A stretch of DNA of 64,000 nucleotides from Microbacterium murale (lineage in GTDB: Bacteria; Actinomycetota; Actinomycetes; Actinomycetales; Microbacteriaceae), in contig NZ_JAUSXK010000001.1 of assembly GCF_030815955.1 (NCBI RefSeq), positions 806,001 through 870,000 of the forward strand. Direction: 5' to 3'. The first letter of the stretch is position 1. Every line of letters starts with the position of its first letter. Positions 16,686 through 24,096 of this stretch are shown here, one piece after another. Below the pieces are notes generated by a model that saw only the letters and a program-made list of their open reading frames with translations, made no database searches and was not told the DNA's origin. Position numbers and translations under genes: made by a program.

Positions 16686-17651
16686 ATTGCACCTCCGTCG
16701 GCTGTTGAGGAATCACGTCTGCGCGCCACGATGACAACCGCACTGATGATCATCGTGATGACGAACAAGGTCGTGGACAGCGCCGCGGAGTAGCCCCAGT
16801 CGCCACCCTGGAAGGCGACGTTGATCATCCGCAGGATGGGCACCATGGTCGCGTTGTCCGGTCCCCCGGAGGTGAGCACGTAGGCGACGAATCCGTATTG
16901 CAGGGTGCCGACGATGGCGAGGAACACGAGAATGCGCACCTGGCTCGCCATCAGCGGCAGGTCGATCTGCCAGAAACGTGCGAATCGCCCGACGCCGTCG
17001 AGCTGCGCTGCTTCGAGGACTTCGGTGGGGATGTTCTGCAGGCTCGAGTAGAAGATCAGGAACGGCAGTCCGGCGATGAAGGGGAAGCCGACGAAGAGCA
17101 GGGAGAGGAGGGCAGTACTCGCCTGCCCGGTCCAGTTCTGCGCCAGTGCTTCAAGCCCGAGTGCCTTGAGCGCCTGATTGATCACGCCATCGTTCGGGCT
17201 GTAGAAGAAGCCCCAGACGAGCGCCGTCACCACGCCGGGGAAGGCCATCGGAACGATGAGGATCGTACGCATCGTGAACTGCCAACGCGGGCTTCTCAGG
17301 GAGATCAGGAGCTCGGCCGCGAGCAGCGGGAACACCCATGCGACCACGGAGAACAGGAAGATGATGCCGAGATTCCGGAACGACGACCACCAGATCTGGT
17401 CGCTGAACATCGTGACGTAGTTGTCGATGCCCAGGAACGTCGAATCCGCAGCCGGCTGCCAGTGGAAGAACGACCAGAAGATGGCGGAGATGGCGGGGGT
17501 AGTACGCGAAGTACCCGATGAGCAATGCGAGCGGCAGGAGCGCGATATAGATCCACCAGCGGACTGCTCGCCTGCGAGGGGCACGCACCGTCTTCCGCGA
17601 ATCCGACGGCACGGACGGACTGAGCGCAGCGGCATCAAGTGTCACGACCAA
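16682..17651 (-). pseudogene. Sugar ABC transporter permease (MalF-type), single-base frameshift
   Basis: Two overlapping reading frames together make one normal MalF-type permease of about 322 residues. The N-terminal frame begins at TTG 17651 (GAGGGG six bases upstream) and gives RRRAVRWWIYIALLPLALLI then GYFAYYP. The other frame continues with AISAIFWSFFHWQPAADS, the next helix, the EAA loop VLEAAQLDGVGRFARFW, and a normal end. The switch occurs at a run of five C on the coding strand (17495-17499); four would restore the frame. Everything else, including start, stop and the overlap with the next permease, is intact. That favours a recent mutation or a sequencing error over long decay. Confidence 0.8.
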
Positions 17652-17711
17652 GTTCAGCCCCTCATCATCGAGTTCGAACCGGAAGCGACTGAAGCAACGT
17701 CCGGATCAGAA

Positions 17712-17755
17712 TAAAACGTTTCACTATGATCGCGGTAAATTGACAGGTACGTCAA
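17712..17755 (-). promoter_or_regulatory. Promoter and LacI-type operator of the second sugar transporter
   Basis: On the minus strand TTGACG (17750-17755) and GATCAT (17726-17731) are 18 bases apart. The operator TGAAACGTTTTA (17712-17723) follows at the expected transcription start. A plus-strand TTGACA also occurs at 17740-17745, possibly for the divergent regulator gene, though no good -10 follows it. Confidence 0.55.
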
Positions 17756-17767
17756 GTCCTCCCACAG

Positions 17768-17779
17768 GAAATCGATTCA
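17768..17779. promoter_or_regulatory. LacI-type operator candidate before the regulator gene
   Basis: On the minus strand TGAATCGATTTC matches the pattern TGAAWCGWTTTM shared with 15737 and 17712. It sits 25 bases upstream of the regulator's first ATG, suggesting autoregulation. Confidence 0.4.
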
Positions 17780-17803
17780 TTTTGTTTAAAATCGGCAATC
17801 GCT

Positions 17804-18874
17804 ATGATCGTCAGTCAGCGACAATCTTCGGATCCGGGACGATCCGCAACAGCGGGAGCGATTGATTTGGTCAGTATTCGAGATGTGGCACATCGCGCGG
17901 ATGTGTCGATCGGCACGGTCTCCAAGTACCTGAACACGCCGCTTCGCGTCGCACCCGACACGAAGAAGCGCATCGCCAAGGCGATCCGCGACCTGGGGTA
18001 TGTGCGCAATGAGGCCGCCCGCCAATTGCGTGCGGGAGCGAGCAAGACCCTGGCCTTCGTGGCACTCGAGCTGAACAATCCGTTCTTCGGCGACGTCGCC
18101 GAAGCGATGGAGCGACGAGCAGCCGAGAACGGGCTGTACCTCTTCATCGTGAGCAGCAACGGCGATCCCGAGCGCGAAGGCCGCTACATCGAGATGTTCG
18201 TGCAGCAGCGCGTCTACGGCGTGATCCTCGCATCCGGAATGACTCGCGAGCGCGAACTCGACACACTCTCCTCACGCCGCATCCCGACCGTGCTGGTCGA
18301 TGCATATGGTCCATCGGATCGTTTCTCATCGACATCGGTGAACGACTTCCTCGGCGCGGAGCGAGCGGTCACCCACCTGATCGAACAGGGCTGCAGGTCG
18401 ATCGCCTTCGTCGGCGGCGAGATCCAGATCCACCAGATCGCTGAGCGGCTGCGTGGCGCTCGCTCGGCCGTCGCTGCGCACTCCGGTGTCGCACTCGAAG
18501 TCCTCCCCACCTCCGAACGCTCGGTCCAGGCCGGGCTGGCCGTCGGCGAACAGCTGCTGAGCAGGCCGAGAAAGCTCTGGCCGGACGGCATCTTCGCGGC
18601 GAACGACTCCCTGGCGATGGGAGCCATGCAGGCCATCTCCTCCGGCTCGGACATGCGCATCCCCGAAGACATCGCCCTCGTCGGCTACGACGATATCGAC
18701 TTCGCTTCGACGGCGGCAGTGCCGCTGTCGACCGTTCGAAGACCACGGGAGGTGTTCGGCCGCAGCGCGGTGGACCTCGTGAAGGACCAGGCGGAGTCTT
18801 CAGAGGCATTGCCGGTACGCAGCATCGTGATCCAACCCGAGCTCATCGTGCGATCGAGCTCGCGGCGAACCTGA
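17804..18874 (+). CDS. LacI-family transcriptional regulator
   Basis: A 356-residue repressor. The helix-turn-helix SIRDVAHRADVSIGTVSKYL and hinge VRNEAARQLRAGAS are followed by a periplasmic-binding-type sugar domain (FVALELNNPFFGDVAEAME, GIFAANDSLAMGAM, PEDIALVGYDDIDFA). The first ATG at 17804 lacks a clear ribosome site. TTG 17867 has GGGAG eight bases upstream and would place the HTH at the normal distance from the N-terminus, so the true start may be there. It lies between the second transporter and the glycosidase at 18893 and is the only LacI-type regulator in view. It is therefore the likely reader of the TGAAACGWTTCA sites. The inducer is unknown, probably a rhamnosyl or glucosyl sugar. 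Confidence 0.92.
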   Translation: MIVSQRQSSDPGRSATAGAIDLVSIRDVAHRADVSIGTVSKYLNTPLRVAPDTKKRIAKAIRDLGYVRNEAARQLRAGASKTLAFVALELNNPFFGDVAEAMERRAAENGLYLFIVSSNGDPEREGRYIEMFVQQRVYGVILASGMTRERELDTLSSRRIPTVLVDAYGPSDRFSSTSVNDFLGAERAVTHLIEQGCRSIAFVGGEIQIHQIAERLRGARSAVAAHSGVALEVLPTSERSVQAGLAVGEQLLSRPRKLWPDGIFAANDSLAMGAMQAISSGSDMRIPEDIALVGYDDIDFASTAAVPLSTVRRPREVFGRSAVDLVKDQAESSEALPVRSIVIQPELIVRSSSRRT

Positions 18875-18892
18875 GCATCGCCTCATCGCCGG

Positions 18893-21892
18893 CTACAGCC
18901 GCGAGGACGTGATCCGCACCGACTCTCCGCGCACGTACGGCTCGGAGATCGCCACGCCCTCGCCCGCGAGCGACACCGTGTCGGCAGTGACCAGGATCTC
19001 GAGCTGCTTTCCTCGCCAGACGAGGTGACGCACACCGGCATCCGTCAGAGCCGAAGGCAGGTTCGGGGTGATCACCAGGGCGTCCGGCTCCGCCTCCGCC
19101 CCGATGAACGCGTACAGGAAGCTCGCGGGGGCGAGCCCGCTCTCGGGGAACGGGATGTCGGTTCCGACGGAGGTGGCGCCCGGGCTGTTGACCGTGCCTT
19201 CACCCCGGAACAACGGGGACCCGCCGCTGATGTGGTCGGGTTCGCTCCAGCGGTCGAGCATCGCCGTCATCCGCGCCCAGGCGTCGTCCGCACCCCGGTA
19301 GCGCGCACGAGCCATGACATCGAACCCGGACGTGTAGAGGATGGCCCCGCCATCCTGCACCTCGTCACCCCACGGCGTCGTCAGGTGGGTCAGGAAGAAC
19401 CAGTAGCTGTTGCGACGGGTCGTCGAACGGGGCGCGAACACCCACTTCGAATAGATGTCGGCCGGGCCCTCGAAGTACTCGCCCAGGGCTACGAGGAACC
19501 GAGATGAGGCCTTCGGGTCGATCGCGCCGTCGAAGTATGCCGCACCGCCGGGAGCGGCCGTCCCCGATGACCACCAGGCCAGGTCGCCGCTGACGTTCGA
19601 CACCTCCAGGTAGTACACGCCGGGCGACTGCTTGGGAACATCGATGTGCGCGACCCGCCCGTCGGACCAGTCGCTGAACTGCTTCTCGGCGATCTTGACG
19701 GCGCTCGCGCTGTACGGCGTCCCTGCGAACAGGGTCATCGTGAATGCTGCTCCTCGCGCGCCATACGTCGGGAAGCGCGCGGCCACGCTCACGAACCCGG
19801 CGTTGGCGGTGAAGCTCTGCGCCATGGTGTGACCGGCCTCGATCTTCGGCGCGAGCCCACCGCTCTCGATGAGGACCACGGAATCCTGCACCTCGGTATG
19901 GCCGTTGTCGAGCCAGTCGAAGATCTGCGCAGCTTGTTCGGTGGAGGGCAGTCCGAATGACGCGGCCTCGAGGTTGACGTACGTCGAACCGTAGTCGTGA
20001 GCGATCCCGTCCACGTCGACCGTCTGCACGTACCTGCCCGCGTCCTTGTTCCAGAACTCGTCGCCGTACCGCTTCTTCGTGAGTTTTCGCACCTTCCTCA
20101 ACTGCGCCGCCCTCGCGGAGTCGCCGCTGTGCTTCTCGAGCTGCGCGAGTGCCTCGAGCGCCCCGTAGAAGTAGGCGTTCAGGAACGCATCCTTGTATCC
20201 GAAGGAGGTGACGTCCCAGTAGTTGGAAGGGAGGGATCCGTCGGTGCCGTCGTGGTCCGGCGACGTGATCGTGACGATTCCGCTCTTGCCGTCGAGAGAG
20301 TCGAGGTAGAAGTCCATCGCCCGCCTCACGCGGGGCATCATCGTGGCGAGGAACTCCTCGTCGCCCGTCCACGAGTAGTAGCGCCAGGTGCCGAGGATGT
20401 ACATCGCGTTCGACGTGAAGTGTCTGGCGTCGAAAAGCTTCGGGTCGGGGAACGGCCATCCCCGTGAGTCTCCCCACGACCAGACGTAGCCGTCGTCGTC
20501 CTGCTTCGTGTTCAGGATGGAATCCGCTTGCGCCCGCGAGCCGGCAGTTCCTGTCCAGTCGAGGATGCGGCCGTTCCAGTCCGCCCAATCCATCGCATGC
20601 CCGTCGAATCGGTAGCTGAACGCCCGTTCCCAGTAGAACGTGGAGATCTGCGCGGCTCTCCCCTGATCGGATGCGACGAACACGGGGAAGATCTCCGGAA
20701 GGTCCTCGGTGTGTGCAATGAGACCGACGTCGAGCACACGCGAGATCGTCGCTTCCGCATCAGCACTTCCCGACGAGAGCGTCAACGTCAATGCGTCGTC
20801 GGCCATCTTTCCGTCAAGACCCGGCTGAGCGCCGCTGAACTGGAGGTCGTACGGTCCGGTGCCGGTCGCGGTCACCGTCGCCGTTCCCGTCACCGGGTTC
20901 GTCCACGCATCGCGCCTCTTCATCTGCTGAGCCGGCAGGTACGCTCCCTCGTCTCCGTGGAAGCGACTGAACAGGATCCCATCCGCATAGTCGACCGAGT
21001 AGCCGTCCTTCACCCAGGACGTGATCAGCGTCATCCCTGGGTCCTTGCGGGCTGCGCCCTTCCACTGGACCTCGTACGCCATCGCCATCTTGGGTCCGTC
21101 GAGCCGCAGGTCCCAGGAAGCGACGCCGTCGACGTTAAAGCCGCTCACATCGAGCGTCATCGTTCGATTCTGCTGTCGCTGCCTGTTGTTGTACGCCGCT
21201 CCGCCGAGATCGACCGTGGTGCCGTCAAGACGGCTCCACCAGCCAGGCGTGCCGACGGCCGCGGAGATCTCCAGGTAGTACACGCCGGCGGGCTGCGCCG
21301 GGACGTCCAGGTATGCCCAGCCGTTGTCCTGCACCGGCGAGATGTCCCGCGCGGCGATCTCGGTGAGGCCGGTCTCCGGGCTCCCCGAATAGAGCGTCAT
21401 CGTCACGTTCGAACTCGAGCTGCTCCATGTGGGGAACTGCCCACCGACCCGCGTGAAGCGGTACATCGCCGTGGTGAACGTCTGGCCGAGAGTGCTGCCG
21501 ACCGGAAGCGGGACGGGTGAATTCAGCTGGCTCTGCTTGAGCGATGCTGTCGAAGGGAGCTGGATGCCCGTCAGGCTCAGGGTGCCGTCCGCGCTCTGGA
21601 ACGCCACGTCGCTGTTGAAGCCCCTGTCGAAGAAGTCAGTGGCCCCGAGGAACACTCCGCGGAAGGCGGCGGGCTCGTAGGCTCCCGCGCCCGTCGGATC
21701 GCACGCCACGTCCGTGAGCTTGCCGTATGACCCGGTCAGACTGAAGAATCCGTTCTCGAGTCGGTAGGTGTCCTCTTCCGCCGCGAGGGCGGCCTGCGAG
21801 CCTGCGAATGAGCTCGCCGCGGCGAGCATCAGCCCGCCACCCGTGCCTTGGAGAAATCGGCGCCGCGTCGTCTTGAACTCGCTGATCTTCAT
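18893..21892 (-). CDS. Tat-exported (alpha/alpha)-barrel glycoside hydrolase with duplicated beta domain
   Basis: A 999-residue exported protein. ATG 21892 has GGAG seven bases upstream; a TTG six bases earlier is less likely. A twin-arginine signal (TTRRRFLQGTGGGLMLAAA) ends near ALAA. A helical six-hairpin-type barrel appears around residues 420-670 and 795-930 (AMDWADWNGRILDW, DDDGYVWSWGDSRGWPF, SPDHDGTDGSLPSNYWDV). Two similar beta domains of about 110 residues are present: one near 130-240, the other near 685-795 inserted inside the barrel region. Both contain AGVYYLE/PGVYYLE, a tandem Trp pair and GGAAY. The exact GH family was not recognised. It lies under the same operator as the 1406 operon, so it likely releases transportable sugars outside the cell. 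Confidence 0.75.
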   Translation of the reverse strand: MKISEFKTTRRRFLQGTGGGLMLAAASSFAGSQAALAAEEDTYRLENGFFSLTGSYGKLTDVACDPTGAGAYEPAAFRGVFLGATDFFDRGFNSDVAFQSADGTLSLTGIQLPSTASLKQSQLNSPVPLPVGSTLGQTFTTAMYRFTRVGGQFPTWSSSSSNVTMTLYSGSPETGLTEIAARDISPVQDNGWAYLDVPAQPAGVYYLEISAAVGTPGWWSRLDGTTVDLGGAAYNNRQRQQNRTMTLDVSGFNVDGVASWDLRLDGPKMAMAYEVQWKGAARKDPGMTLITSWVKDGYSVDYADGILFSRFHGDEGAYLPAQQMKRRDAWTNPVTGTATVTATGTGPYDLQFSGAQPGLDGKMADDALTLTLSSGSADAEATISRVLDVGLIAHTEDLPEIFPVFVASDQGRAAQISTFYWERAFSYRFDGHAMDWADWNGRILDWTGTAGSRAQADSILNTKQDDDGYVWSWGDSRGWPFPDPKLFDARHFTSNAMYILGTWRYYSWTGDEEFLATMMPRVRRAMDFYLDSLDGKSGIVTITSPDHDGTDGSLPSNYWDVTSFGYKDAFLNAYFYGALEALAQLEKHSGDSARAAQLRKVRKLTKKRYGDEFWNKDAGRYVQTVDVDGIAHDYGSTYVNLEAASFGLPSTEQAAQIFDWLDNGHTEVQDSVVLIESGGLAPKIEAGHTMAQSFTANAGFVSVAARFPTYGARGAAFTMTLFAGTPYSASAVKIAEKQFSDWSDGRVAHIDVPKQSPGVYYLEVSNVSGDLAWWSSGTAAPGGAAYFDGAIDPKASSRFLVALGEYFEGPADIYSKWVFAPRSTTRRNSYWFFLTHLTTPWGDEVQDGGAILYTSGFDVMARARYRGADDAWARMTAMLDRWSEPDHISGGSPLFRGEGTVNSPGATSVGTDIPFPESGLAPASFLYAFIGAEAEPDALVITPNLPSALTDAGVRHLVWRGKQLEILVTADTVSLAGEGVAISEPYVRGESVRITSSRL

Positions 21893-21917
21893 TCGCAATC
21901 TCCATCATCATTGATAT

Positions 21918-21929
21918 TGAAACCTTTCA
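21918..21929. promoter_or_regulatory. LacI-type operator (TGAAACCTTTCA)
   Basis: Exact reverse complement of the site at 1339-1350, located 26 bases before the start of the exported glycosidase. The minus-strand sequence TTGTGA at 21941-21946 could be its -35 element. Two identical 12-mers 20 kb apart, each in a leader region, are unlikely by chance. Confidence 0.65.
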
Positions 21930-21956
21930 GGTGAGCATATTCACAAGGATTCGACC

Positions 21957-22811
21957 GTGTCAACAGGTGGGCATCACTCGCCGCGTCTGAGGCTTCTGGT
22001 TGACTGGCACCATGATGCAAGAGCGGCGCGCCCGGTGATCCGAGAGTTCTTCGCCGGCGTTCGGATCCTCGGTCGGGGGTTCGGCATGTGGCGTACGCAT
22101 CCGAAACTGCTGGCGCTCGGACTCGTCCCCGCACTCATCGCCTTCGTGCTTCTCGCCGCGGCCCTGACTCCGTTCGGGCTTGCTCTCGGATCGATCACCG
22201 ACTGGATCACGCCCTTCGCCGATGGCTGGGTCACCCCCTGGCGAGAGCTGCTGCGGGCCGGACTCGGCGCCGTGCTCCTGATCGCTGCGCTGGCTCTCGC
22301 CGGCGCTGTCTTCACGGCCCTCACCCTGACGATCGGCGACCCGTTCTACCAGCGCATCTGGCGCGGCATCGAACGCTCACTCGGCGGCCCTGAGCCCACC
22401 GGAGACACGGGGCTGATGACCACGATCGGCGAGGGCATCCGCCTGATCGTCCTCGGCGTCCTGGTGGCGCTGCTCACCCTCGTCATCGGCTTCCTCCCCC
22501 TCGTCGGCGGAGTCCTCGCCTCCGTCGTCGGCGTGGTCCTTTCCGGGCGCCTGGTCGCGCGTGAGCTCACCGGCCGCGCTTTCGATGCTCGCGGGCTGAC
22601 GACGTACTCGCGTTCCGAGCTGCTGGGCTCCGGCCGGGCCCGAGTCATCGGGTTCGGCGTCGCGACGCAGCTGTGCTTCCTCGTCCCGCTCGGCGCCATC
22701 GTCACGATGCCGGCCGCTGTGGCCGGGTCCACCATCCTCGCGCGCTCGCTCACCGAACGCGCTCCCGCCTCCCTGCAGACGGCCGATCCGCCGCCCCCTC
22801 CCCGTGCCTGA
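21957..22811 (+). CDS. EI24/CysZ-like multispan membrane protein
   Basis: A 284-residue membrane protein of the EI24 domain family. VIREFFAGVRILGRGFGMWR is followed by hydrophobic helices (LLALGLVPALIAFVLLAAAL, AVLLIAALALAGAVFTALTL, VLVALLTLVIGFLPLVGGVL and a last one near LCFLVPLGAIVTMPAAVAG). The family includes CysZ sulfate transporters, but the function of actinobacterial members is unsettled. GTG 21957 has AAGGA seven bases upstream. A GTG at 22035 would drop a 26-residue unusual N-terminus and is an alternative. It overlaps the next gene by eight bases. Confidence 0.8.
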   Translation: MSTGGHHSPRLRLLVDWHHDARAARPVIREFFAGVRILGRGFGMWRTHPKLLALGLVPALIAFVLLAAALTPFGLALGSITDWITPFADGWVTPWRELLRAGLGAVLLIAALALAGAVFTALTLTIGDPFYQRIWRGIERSLGGPEPTGDTGLMTTIGEGIRLIVLGVLVALLTLVIGFLPLVGGVLASVVGVVLSGRLVARELTGRAFDARGLTTYSRSELLGSGRARVIGFGVATQLCFLVPLGAIVTMPAAVAGSTILARSLTERAPASLQTADPPPPPRA

Positions 22812-23577
22812 GGGCGACACGATCTTCCGCACGGCCCTGCGACTCGATGCAGCACTCGCGGGCGAGGAGGTGACGCGCTTCGACCTGCGCGTTCCTGCCT
22901 TCGCCACCGCTGATCTGACCGGCGCCACCATCCACGGGTGCGCTCCGCGCGGCAAGCATCTGCTGATCCGCATCGGCGACCGGACATTGCATTCCCATCT
23001 GCGCATGGATGGCGCATGGTTCCTCTACGCACCGGGTGAGAAGTGGCGGCATCCCGACTTCAAAGTCCGCGCGATCGTCGGCACGACGGAGCACGAAGCC
23101 GTCGGGGTCGACATCGCCGAAGTGAAGCTCATCCCCACCAGCGAGGAAGGACAGCTGCTCGCGCATCTCGGCCCTGACCCGCTCGCGGACGACTGGGATC
23201 CCGCCGAGGCCGCGCGCCGACTCGGCGCAGATACGCGCAGCATCCATGTCGCCCTCCTAGACCAGCGCAACGTCGCGGGCTTCGGCAACGAGTATGCGGC
23301 AGAACTGCTGTTCCTCCGCGGCATCCTGCCGACCACGCCGGCGCGCCAGGTCGATGCCCGAGCCCTCCTCGACCTCGGGGCGCGCACGATTCGTGCGAAC
23401 CGATTGCGCCCGAACCGCACCTTCACCGGCGTCGATCGACCAGGCCGGAGCACGTGGGTGTACGGCCGTGCGAACCGCCCGTGCCGGCGCTGCGGAACCC
23501 TCATCCGCCGCGGCGAACAGGGCGCCGACCCCACCCGCGAGCGCATCACCTTCTGGTGCCCGACCTGCCAGCGCTGA
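22804..23577 (+). CDS. Fpg/Nei-family DNA glycosylase (endonuclease VIII-like)
   Basis: A 257-residue base-excision repair enzyme. It begins PEGDTIFRTA: after Met removal, Pro is the Schiff-base nucleophile and Glu the acid of the family. The middle H2TH region has LLDQRNVAGFGNEYAAELLF. The C-terminus carries a zinc finger with CRRCGTLI and FWCPTCQR (two CxxC pairs). It removes oxidised pyrimidines and nicks the strand by beta,delta-elimination. PEGD rather than PELPE points to the Nei branch. GTG 22804 overlaps the EI24 gene end, implying cotranscription. Confidence 0.92.
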   Translation: MPEGDTIFRTALRLDAALAGEEVTRFDLRVPAFATADLTGATIHGCAPRGKHLLIRIGDRTLHSHLRMDGAWFLYAPGEKWRHPDFKVRAIVGTTEHEAVGVDIAEVKLIPTSEEGQLLAHLGPDPLADDWDPAEAARRLGADTRSIHVALLDQRNVAGFGNEYAAELLFLRGILPTTPARQVDARALLDLGARTIRANRLRPNRTFTGVDRPGRSTWVYGRANRPCRRCGTLIRRGEQGADPTRERITFWCPTCQR

Positions 23578-23601
23578 GCTTCGACGACCTCAGGGACCCG
23601 A

Positions 23602-23619
23602 CATCCCGTTTCGGGAATG
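23602..23619 (+). terminator. Short hairpin after the glycosylase gene
   Basis: CATCCCG-TTT-CGGGAATG pairs except for one C/A mismatch, 25 bases after the stop. A weak terminator candidate. Confidence 0.35.
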
Positions 23620-23677
23620 AATCCGCGACTTCCATGGTTGTTCATATATCCGGAGATGTCCGGACACGGGAGGAATC

Positions 23678-24085
23678 TTGGGTAAGAACTACATCGATAT
23701 CGAAGACGACCAGGGCTCGACGCTGCGTTATCGCAAGCACGTCAATGGCCGCGGTCTCGTCGCGCATGGCGCGAAGGTGCACCCGAAGGCTGTTGTCGAA
23801 GCCGGCGCCTATGTCGAACCGGGAGCGCGCGTGGGCGCGGGAACCAAGGTCGCCCGCGGTGCGTGGGTGGAACCGGACGCCGTGATCGGCGACAACGCCT
23901 ACATCGACGCGCACGCGCACATCGGTCAGGGTGCAGCGGTCGGTGACGGGGCGCACATCGGCGTCCGCACCGAGATCGGTGCCGGAGCACGCATCGCTCG
24001 CGGTGCTCGTATCGGCGCTGATGAGATCGTCGCCGCAGGTCTGCGGATCGCCACCGACCCGAAAGGCCTCTGGCTGGCGGCCTGA
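23678..24085 (+). CDS. Hexapeptide-repeat (left-handed beta-helix) protein
   Basis: A 135-residue protein made largely of imperfect hexapeptides of the [VI]GxGAx type from residue 30 to 115: AYVEPGARVGAGTKV, AVIGDNAYIDAHAHIGQGAA, GVRTEIGAGARIARGARIG. This is the left-handed beta-helix fold of acyltransferases and gamma-carbonic anhydrases. There is no recognisable acyltransferase His or an extra C-terminal domain, so it may be a structural or orphan LbH protein. The start TTG 23678 has GGAGG four bases upstream. It is convergent with phnE, 11 bases away. No function is claimed. Confidence 0.75.
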   Translation: MGKNYIDIEDDQGSTLRYRKHVNGRGLVAHGAKVHPKAVVEAGAYVEPGARVGAGTKVARGAWVEPDAVIGDNAYIDAHAHIGQGAAVGDGAHIGVRTEIGAGARIARGARIGADEIVAAGLRIATDPKGLWLAA

Positions 24086-24096
24086 CGGCGTGAGCG

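Noticed and set aside
22035-22811. Start of the EI24 gene at GTG 22035
   Set aside because: GTG 21957 has a better ribosome site; 22035 is kept only as an alternative.
23678-24085. Acyltransferase or gamma-carbonic anhydrase identity for the hexapeptide protein
   Set aside because: Repeats are clear but no catalytic or zinc-ligand histidines in the right arrangement were seen.
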